Assembly (NCBI RefSeq): GCF_002188635.1
Contig: NZ_NINX01000032.1
Coordinates: 62,001-126,000 of the forward strand
Reading direction: 5' to 3'
DNA from: Pigmentiphaga sp. NML030171
Lineage (GTDB): Bacteria > Pseudomonadota > Gammaproteobacteria > Burkholderiales > Burkholderiaceae_B
Length of the DNA: 64,000 bases
A program made the translations under genes and the position numbers. The notes under the pieces are model-generated. The model had not been told where the DNA came from. It saw only the letters and a list, made by a program, of their open reading frames with translations, and searched no databases. This document shows, in pieces, positions 58,482 through 64,000 of the stretch; position 1 is the stretch's first letter; every line of letters starts with the position of its first letter.

Positions 58482-59366
58482 TCACAACCAGTGATCGACC
58501 AGCAGGGCCGCGAACAGCAGCGACAGATACAGGATCGAATAGCGAAACAGGCGCCGCGCCAGCTCGTCGCTGTAGCTGCGGTAGAGCTTCCAGGCATAGC
58601 CCACGAACACCAGCCCCAGGGCCACGGCGCTGGCCAGGTAGACCAGGCCGCTCATGCGGATCACGTAGGGCAGCAGCGTGGTGGCGAACAGCGCCACGGA
58701 ATACAGCAGGATGTGCAGCCGCGTGAGCTTCTGGCCGTGCGTGACGGGCAGCATGGGCAGGCCGGCGTTCTCGTAGTCCTTGGTGCGGTACAGCGCCAGG
58801 GCCCAGAAATGCGGCGGCGTCCAGATGAAGATGATCAGTACCAGCAGCCACGCCTCGGCCGGGACGCTGTCGGCCACGGCGGCCCAGCCCAGCGCCGGCG
58901 GCATGGCGCCGGAAAGGCCGCCGATCACGATGTTCTGCGGCGTGCGGGGCTTCAGGATGACGGTATAGATGATGGCGTAGCCGACGAAGGTCGCGAAGGT
59001 CAGCCACATGGTCAGCGGATTGACCAGGGTGTAGAGCACGGTCATGCCCAGGCCGCCGACCACGCCCGACATGGCGATAATCTGCAGCGCGCCGATGTCG
59101 CCCCGCGCGGTGGGCCGGTGCGCGGTGCGGGCCATGCGCGCGTCGACCTGCTCCTCGATCAGGCAGTTGATGGCGAAGGCGGCCGCCGCCAGCAGCCAGA
59201 TGCCTATCGTCGCCGCGATCACGGTCTGCCACGGCGGCACGGCGGGGGTGGCGAGGAACATGCCGATGACCGCGCAGAAAACGGCAAGCTGGCTGACGCG
59301 AGGCTTGGTCAGCACCCAATATTGCCGAAGACGCAGACTGACGGTAGACACAGTAATGCTTTCCAT
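58482..59366 (-). CDS. ctaB: Protohaem IX farnesyltransferase (haem O synthase)
   Basis: A 294-residue inner-membrane prenyltransferase with nine helices that attaches farnesyl to haem B. The Mg-binding first motif is [19 protein letters not shown], and the second acidic loop follows in [11 protein letters not shown]. Required for haem A. Adjacent to ctaA (15-bp gap). Confidence 0.96.
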   Translation of the reverse strand: MESITVSTVSLRLRQYWVLTKPRVSQLAVFCAVIGMFLATPAVPPWQTVIAATIGIWLLAAAAFAINCLIEEQVDARMARTAHRPTARGDIGALQIIAMSGVVGGLGMTVLYTLVNPLTMWLTFATFVGYAIIYTVILKPRTPQNIVIGGLSGAMPPALGWAAVADSVPAEAWLLVLIIFIWTPPHFWALALYRTKDYENAGLPMLPVTHGQKLTRLHILLYSVALFATTLLPYVIRMSGLVYLASAVALGLVFVGYAWKLYRSYSDELARRLFRYSILYLSLLFAALLVDHWL

Positions 59367-59381
59367 GAGGATTCCCGAACT

Positions 59382-60431
59382 TCAGTAGGCCCTCGCGCCG
59401 CCATCCGGCGCGTGGCGGGCCCGTCCCAGCCTGACCAGCAGCGTCACGCACAGGATGGTCAGGACGGCGGCCCCGCCGTTATGCAGCACGGCGATCACTA
59501 TAGGCCATTGCAGGAAAATGCTGGTCAGCCCGGTCAGCAGTTGCACCACGAGCATGGCCAGCAGCGCCCGCGACGGCCCCTGCAGGCCGTCGTATCGGCG
59601 CAACCTGAGCGCCAATCCGCCCAGGTAGATCAGGACCACGAACGCGAAATTGCGATGCGTCCAGTGGATGGCGGTCAGCGCGCTTTGCGAGATGATCTCG
59701 CCCGATGGCAGCTCGCCCAGCCCGCGCACGATCGAATAGCCGCCGCCGAAGTCCATGTCCGGCAGCCACTGGCCGTGGCAGGTCGGGAAATCCATGCAGG
59801 CCAGCGCCGCGTAATTCGTGCTGACCCAGCCCCCCAGCGCCAGCTGCGTATACAGCAACACCAGGCCGACCGCCACGTATTTCCGCCAACGTCCGGCTTC
59901 CGGCACGATATCCGGCAGCACGGTCTGCCTGGCCGACAGCCAGGTCAGCAGCGCCAGCAGGCTGATCCCGCCCAGCAGGTGGGCGGTGACCACGGCCGGC
60001 ATCAGTTGATGGGTGACGGTCCAGGCGCCGAAGGCCCCCTGCAGGCAGACCGCCGGCAGGATCACCGTGGCCAGCCAGGGGGACTGTGCCAGCGCCTTGC
60101 GGTGGCGCCAGGCCATGAACACGATGCCGATGATCAGCATGCCCAGCAGGGTGCCCGCGTAGCGGTGGATCATCTCTATCCAGGCCTTGGATAGTGTAAC
60201 CGGTCCTTCGGGCATGGCCGTCGCGGCGGCGTGGATGTCATGCCGCGCCCCGATCGGGGACGCATTGCCGTAGCAACCCGGCCAGTCGGGGCAGCCCAGG
60301 CCGGAATCGGTCAGCCGCACGAAGGCGCCGAACATGATCAGGTCGAAGGTCAGGAACATCGTGATCGCCACCAGCCTGGCGTAGCGGGCGCGGATCCGGG
60401 TGGTGCCCTCTTCGAGGCGTTGCGTGTCCAT
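59382..60431 (-). CDS. ctaA: Haem A synthase CtaA/Cox15
   Basis: A 349-residue inner-membrane enzyme with eight helices that oxidises haem O to haem A. Conserved: LTDSGLGCPDWPGCYG near the N-terminus (with the paired cysteines), IHRYAGTLLGMLI, HLLGGISLLALL and IHWTHRNFAFVV with haem His. Follows the SCO-like gene by 9 bp. Confidence 0.96.
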   Translation of the reverse strand: MDTQRLEEGTTRIRARYARLVAITMFLTFDLIMFGAFVRLTDSGLGCPDWPGCYGNASPIGARHDIHAAATAMPEGPVTLSKAWIEMIHRYAGTLLGMLIIGIVFMAWRHRKALAQSPWLATVILPAVCLQGAFGAWTVTHQLMPAVVTAHLLGGISLLALLTWLSARQTVLPDIVPEAGRWRKYVAVGLVLLYTQLALGGWVSTNYAALACMDFPTCHGQWLPDMDFGGGYSIVRGLGELPSGEIISQSALTAIHWTHRNFAFVVLIYLGGLALRLRRYDGLQGPSRALLAMLVVQLLTGLTSIFLQWPIVIAVLHNGGAAVLTILCVTLLVRLGRARHAPDGGARAY

Positions 60432-60440
60432 GGTCCCGCC

Positions 60441-61085
60441 CTAGCCGATGCGCGACGCGTGCAGCAGCTTGCCGATGTCCTCGCGCAGGCGCAGGGGATC
60501 GGGATTCTCGGGGAAGCGCAGCATCAGGTTGTTGCGAGGGTCGACCAGCCAGATGTGCTGGCCGAGCGCCGCGGGCGTGGCGTCGACGCCGGGCGGCAGC
60601 GCGAGGAAGCGCCCCACCTGCTCGGCCCGGGCGCGGACCATGTGGGTGCCTTCGTAGGCGCGGATGACCACGGTCGGCACGGGCTCGTCGTCCAGGATCA
60701 GCCAGACGCGCTCGATGCGCCCCACGTTCTTGCCCGTGCTGGCATGCGTCTGGCGCATGATGTAGAGCTTCTTGGCGCACTCGTCGCCGCAGTCGCCGCC
60801 GTGGGCGGCCACCATGACCCACTTGCCGTTCAGGCTGCGCAGGTCGAACGGCGTGCCGTCCAGGTCCGTCAATTGCAGTTGCTCGGCCGGCGGAACCGGG
60901 CGCTGCGGCTCGACCAGGTCGCCGTAGTTGGTGCCGGCGCTGCCCGGACGCCATTCCAGGAAATAGACCAGCGCGGCCGCCACCACGGGCGCGGCGCAGA
61001 TCGCCAGCACCGCGTACAGGGCGAACAGCGAGCGCCGTGGCCGGACGGCGGCGCCGCTAGCGTTTCGGGCGGAGGACTCGGACAA
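60441..61085 (-). CDS. SCO-like membrane-anchored cytochrome oxidase assembly protein
   Basis: A 214-residue protein with one N-terminal helix (SLFALYAVLAICAAPVVAAALVYFL) and a thioredoxin-like domain. GDCGDECAKK gives a CxxxC pair as in SCO copper proteins, but no obvious distal His in a DHTA-type motif. Located between surf1 and ctaA, as is standard in this group. The start is judged to be TTG at 61085 with GGAG 6 bp upstream, inside surf1 (29-bp overlap). Confidence 0.8.
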   Translation of the reverse strand: MSESSARNASGAAVRPRRSLFALYAVLAICAAPVVAAALVYFLEWRPGSAGTNYGDLVEPQRPVPPAEQLQLTDLDGTPFDLRSLNGKWVMVAAHGGDCGDECAKKLYIMRQTHASTGKNVGRIERVWLILDDEPVPTVVIRAYEGTHMVRARAEQVGRFLALPPGVDATPAALGQHIWLVDPRNNLMLRFPENPDPLRLREDIGKLLHASRIG

Positions 61086-61872
61086 GGATGACTCCAAAGG
61101 CGATGGCGGCGATGGCCGCGAACGAAAACCACTGCAACGCATAACCGCGGTGCGTGTCTATATTGGTAGGCGGACCGGCCCAGTCGCGGACCAGCCCGTC
61201 CGGCGCTTCGCCGGTCTGCTCCAGCACGGCGGGCAGCAGGGCCACACCCGCGGCCTTGGCGTAGGTCTCCAGCTCCAGGTTCTGCACCCGGGGCGGCGCG
61301 CCGGGCCAGCCGGGCAGGCTCGATGCCAACTCGTCGCGCTTGCGCCCGCTCAACGCGGGCAGTTCGAACAGGCGCGGCACGCGCGGGACGAGTTCGCCCC
61401 GCACGGTGACCGGGCCGGTCGGCGTACGTACGGTGACCGGGGCGTCGGGCACGGGACGCGGCAGCCAGCCCCGCAGTACGGCCACCGCCTGCCGGCCCTC
61501 GTCGTCGAACGCCAGCGGCGTCACGACCCAGAAACCCGGCCGGCCGTCCGCCATGCGGTTGTCCAGCAGCACCGTCCGGTCGGCCAGCCAGTGGCCGGAG
61601 GCCTGGGCCGACCGCCAGGGGATCAGGTCCTGGGCGGTCCGCTCCGGCCCCAGGGCCAAGGGCGGCAAGCCGCGGCCCGCTTCCAGCGCGGCCAGGGTGG
61701 CGGCTTTTTCGTGAGCCCGCCCCAGTTGCCAGCGGCCCAGCGCGACCGTGACCGCCACGGTGGCGGCCAGCAGCACCAGGGCCAGCGGGACCGACCCACC
61801 GCCGGCATGCCTGCGGCCGGCCGGCGGGATCGGCGCCGGCATGCCGGCAGGATGGGGCGCCGAGCGTTTCAT
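61057..61872 (-). CDS. SURF1 family cytochrome oxidase assembly protein
   Basis: A 271-residue inner-membrane protein with an N-terminal and a C-terminal helix. Signature features: ALGRWQLGRAHEK after the first helix, VLLDNRMADGRPGFWVVTPL and, at the end, HRGYALQWFSFAAIAAIAFG. It helps haem A insertion into subunit I. The start at 61872 is chosen as the first Met giving the expected length; it may begin at a nearby internal Met. Confidence 0.92.
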   Translation of the reverse strand: MKRSAPHPAGMPAPIPPAGRRHAGGGSVPLALVLLAATVAVTVALGRWQLGRAHEKAATLAALEAGRGLPPLALGPERTAQDLIPWRSAQASGHWLADRTVLLDNRMADGRPGFWVVTPLAFDDEGRQAVAVLRGWLPRPVPDAPVTVRTPTGPVTVRGELVPRVPRLFELPALSGRKRDELASSLPGWPGAPPRVQNLELETYAKAAGVALLPAVLEQTGEAPDGLVRDWAGPPTNIDTHRGYALQWFSFAAIAAIAFGVILVRVLRPKR

Positions 61873-61935
61873 GCAGCGGAAGAAGCGCACGGCACCGCGC
61901 GGACTGCCATAATCGCGGGCTGGAGGAGAGATTCG

Positions 61936-62136
61936 ATGCGCATCATAGTAGGCATAGCCTTCGTCGGCATTCTGTACAGCTTGGGTTCCGCCCTGGTCTA
62001 CCTGATGAGGGACACCGGCAATAGCAAGCGTATGGTCTACGCGCTGACGGCCCGGATCGGCCTGTCGGTGCTGTTGTTCCTGTTCGTGCTGTTCGCCCAT
62101 TGGATGGGCTGGATCCAGAGCACCGGCCTGCGTTGA
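61936..62136 (+). CDS. Twin transmembrane protein (DUF2909-type)
   Basis: A 66-residue inner-membrane protein with two helices (IIVGIAFVGILYSLGSALVYL and ARIGLSVLLFLFVLFAHWMG). Small proteins of this kind are regularly found beside surf1 in betaproteobacterial cox clusters and are thought to aid oxidase assembly, without direct proof. GGAGGAG precedes the ATG. Divergent from surf1, 63 bp away. Confidence 0.85.
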   Translation: MRIIVGIAFVGILYSLGSALVYLMRDTGNSKRMVYALTARIGLSVLLFLFVLFAHWMGWIQSTGLR

Positions 62137-62317
62137 CCGGCCCGCGCCAGGCGGCGCGGCATCTGGACGGCCCCGGCGGCCCCGAAGGGCAGGCCCCTGT
62201 CCGGCTCACCGGAAGGCCCAGCCTGCTAGTGTGCCTGCCCCCACACACCCCGGGAAGCGGCCAACTGTCGCAGGCCGCAGAGAACATGTCCCCCTTCCGT
62301 CTCACGCCCCCCCCGAA

Positions 62318-62396
62318 CCAGGGCACAGCGGATCCGGCTCCGCCGGTCCGCCAGTGCCGCCCCCCTGGGGGGGCGCGCGTCAGCGCGTAGGGGGGG
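62318..62396. repeat. Single intergenic module after coxC
   Basis: Module with the CCCCCTACG end at 62396, 8 bp from the coxC stop, and the CCAGGGCAC inner end at the left. GCGGATCCGGC/GCCGGTCCGCC stem and a C/G hairpin as in the other copies. The gap 62137-62317 beside it holds nothing recognised. Confidence 0.85.
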
Positions 62397-62403
62397 TTCC
62401 CTT

Positions 62404-63279
62404 CTAGAACCAGTAGACGAAGAGGTACAAGCCCAGCCACACGACGTCGACGAAGTGCCAGTACCAGGCGGCGCCTTCGAAGCCGAAATGGTGGGTAGCC
62501 GTGAAGTCGCCCCGGATCAGGCGGCGCAGCATCACCGCCAGCATGATGGCGCCCATGGTGACGTGGAAGCCGTGGAAGCCCGTCAGCATGTAGAACGTGG
62601 AGCCGAAGGCGCCCGAGGTGAGCTTGAGGTTCAGCTCGGTGTACGCATGGAAATACTCATAGGCCTGGAAGCCCATGAAGGTCGCGCCCAGCAGGATGGT
62701 GACGAACAGCCAGAAGGCGGCCTTCGCGCGGTTGCTGGCCAGCAGCGCGTGGTGCGAGATCGTCAGCGTCACGCCCGAGGTCAGCAGCAGGGCGGTGTTG
62801 ATGGTGGGGATCCAGAAGGGCCCCATCGCGGTGAAGGGCTCGATGGTCCCGGCCGGGCCGGTATTGGGCCAGGCGCCGGCGAAATCCGGCCACAGCACCA
62901 TGCGGTTGTCGAGGTCCGACAGCCAGGGCGTGGTGAACGCGCGGGCGTAGAACAGCGCGCCGAAGAAGGCGGCGAAGAACATGACCTCGGAGAAGATGAA
63001 CCAGCTCATGCTCCAGCGGTACGAAACGTCGACACGCTTGCTGTAGAGCCCGCCGGTGGACTCGGCGATGGCATCGCCGAACCAGCGGTAGAGCACGAAG
63101 AGGAAGCCGAGCACGCCGGCCAGCACGAACCATGGGCCGACGCTCACGCTGTTGACCCACAGGGCCATGCCCAGCAGGAAGAACAGCAGTGCCAGGCTGG
63201 CCGTGGCGGGATGCATGGATGGAGCCGGCACGAAATAGTACGGCGCCTCCTTGCCCGAAACCGAGTGACTTGCACTCAT
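62404..63279 (-). CDS. ctaE: Cytochrome c oxidase subunit III
   Basis: A 291-residue inner-membrane subunit of aa3 oxidase with seven helices. Conserved: MSWFIFSEVMFFAAFFGALFYAR with the Glu in helix 3, TGFHGFHVTMGAIML and the C-terminal WYWHFVDVVWLGLYLFVYW. The start at 63279 (MSASHSV) has GGAGAG. Subunits I and II would be expected to the right of the window. Confidence 0.97.
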   Translation of the reverse strand: MSASHSVSGKEAPYYFVPAPSMHPATASLALLFFLLGMALWVNSVSVGPWFVLAGVLGFLFVLYRWFGDAIAESTGGLYSKRVDVSYRWSMSWFIFSEVMFFAAFFGALFYARAFTTPWLSDLDNRMVLWPDFAGAWPNTGPAGTIEPFTAMGPFWIPTINTALLLTSGVTLTISHHALLASNRAKAAFWLFVTILLGATFMGFQAYEYFHAYTELNLKLTSGAFGSTFYMLTGFHGFHVTMGAIMLAVMLRRLIRGDFTATHHFGFEGAAWYWHFVDVVWLGLYLFVYWF

Positions 63280-63352
63280 CTCAACTCTCCTTCGCGAATT
63301 CCACAAAACCGCACATGATTCGGAGACGGCCTTCCCGGCCATCCTTGTTCTT

Positions 63353-63568
63353 CTAGCCGACGACCGTCCTGACGATCAGCAGCAGCACTACCACAAACAC
63401 CACCGCCATCACGACACCGGCGATGATGACGTAGATCGGATTGAGCTTGGCGGCATCGTTGCGGTAGTCCGCCCCGCGCCGCAAACCCGTGAAGGACCAC
63501 AGCACCGCGCCCAGGGTCTGGAAGAAATTGAGCTTGCGGCCGGCGGCCGATTTCAGGTCGTCGCTCAA
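63353..63568 (-). CDS. DUF2970 small membrane protein
   Basis: A 71-residue protein with one C-terminal helix (PIYVIIAGVVMAVVFVVVLL) after a conserved FFQTLGAVLWSFTGLRRG segment. The start is TTG at 63568, overlapping the ctaG stop (TTGA). Known only as a small protein encoded between ctaG and coxC. Confidence 0.85.
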   Translation of the reverse strand: MSDDLKSAAGRKLNFFQTLGAVLWSFTGLRRGADYRNDAAKLNPIYVIIAGVVMAVVFVVVLLLIVRTVVG

Positions 63569-64000
63569 CTCTTGCCTCCGGACCCGGCGGCGGGCCGCAC
63601 GTCGGCCGACCGTCCGCCGACCTCGAAGAACGTATACGACAGCGTGATCGTATGCACATCCTTCGGCAGCTTGGGATCCACCACGAACACCACCGGGAAC
63701 TGGCGCGTCTCGCGCGCTTTCAGGTCCTGCTGGGAAAAACAGAAGCACTCCAGCTTCTTGAAATACTGGCCGGCCACCATGGGCGCATAGCTGGGGATGG
63801 CCTGCCCCGCCATTTCGCGGTCCTGCTGGTTGGCGATCTCGTAGACGATGGTCGCCAGCTCGCCCGGATTGACGTCCATGGACGACTGCACCGGCCGGAA
63901 CCGCCATGGACCGTGGATGTTCGCATCGAACACGATCTTGACGGTACGGCTGGTGTCGACCTGCGTATTGCGCGCGAAGGCGGCGGCATCGTCGTCGACC
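63565..64000 (-). CDS. ctaG: Cytochrome c oxidase assembly protein CtaG/Cox11 (partial)
   Basis: The C-terminal 144 codons of a copper chaperone that inserts CuB into subunit I. The copper motif ECFCFSQQ is clear, along with PWRFRPVQSSMDVNPGE and VDPKLPKDVHTITLSYTFFE. The N-terminal anchor is cut off by the right edge of the window. Followed by the DUF2970 gene and coxC, the usual order. Confidence 0.96.
   Translation of the reverse strand, partial: VDDDAAAFARNTQVDTSRTVKIVFDANIHGPWRFRPVQSSMDVNPGELATIVYEIANQQDREMAGQAIPSYAPMVAGQYFKKLECFCFSQQDLKARETRQFPVVFVVDPKLPKDVHTITLSYTFFEVGGRSADVRPAAGSGGKS

Overview
The window is a GC-rich chromosomal segment with dense, mostly minus-strand coding. Gene content and order (petABC-sspAB, murA-his-tat, mla-yadGH-bolA-murA, the cta/cox cluster, a Bug-type solute-binding protein) point to a betaproteobacterium of the order Burkholderiales, most likely family Alcaligenaceae (Bordetella/Achromobacter group). 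No phage, plasmid, CRISPR or rRNA locus is visible.

Layout. 1-3007: a TRAP solute-binding protein (cut by the left edge), an NAD-dependent epimerase and a GntR/FCD regulator. 3110-3304: a LysR gene remnant. 3340-6262: divergent norR and hmp (nitric oxide detoxification), with three NorR enhancer sites and a sigma-54-like promoter between them. 6272-11527: a LysR regulator divergent from a five-gene catabolic cluster (amidohydrolase, carboxymuconolactone decarboxylase-like protein, SDR, SMP-30 lactonase-like protein, Bug protein). 11595-14755: two small unknown genes, an MFS transporter, a second-type infA, a cold-shock gene and tRNA-Thr(TGT). 14789-20603: a six-gene organosulfur-type operon (TauD-like dioxygenase, ABC importer, DHA2 exporter, rhodanese). 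20728-25061: petABC-sspAB. 25278-28018: mscL, a Nif3-like protein and a DegS/DegQ-type protease. 28032-32820: a liv ABC importer with a LivM-LivG fusion. 32896-42640: tatABC, a HIT protein, the histidine genes (no hisC), murA and a BolA-family gene. 42645-48403: a YadGH-type ABC exporter and the mla phospholipid-transport genes. 48771-55123: gltBD. 55329-57280: a RAYT-like protein that has lost its catalytic residues, then rpoH behind a perfect CIRCE operator. 57385-57563: a possible structured small RNA with an anti-Shine-Dalgarno tract. 57822-64000: cytochrome oxidase assembly genes (sco, ctaB, ctaA, surf1), coxC and ctaG (cut by the right edge).

The main structure not explained by genes is a family of about 80-bp GC-rich intergenic modules: eight copies in six places. 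Seven of the eight have their CCCCCTACG end against the 3' end of a gene or terminator. Two pairs are arranged head to head around a long central palindrome that carries compensating base changes. One module supplies the stop codon of hisA and another separates tatA from tatB. Together with the dead RAYT, the CIRCE-rpoH arrangement and the candidate sRNA, these are the most interesting items here.
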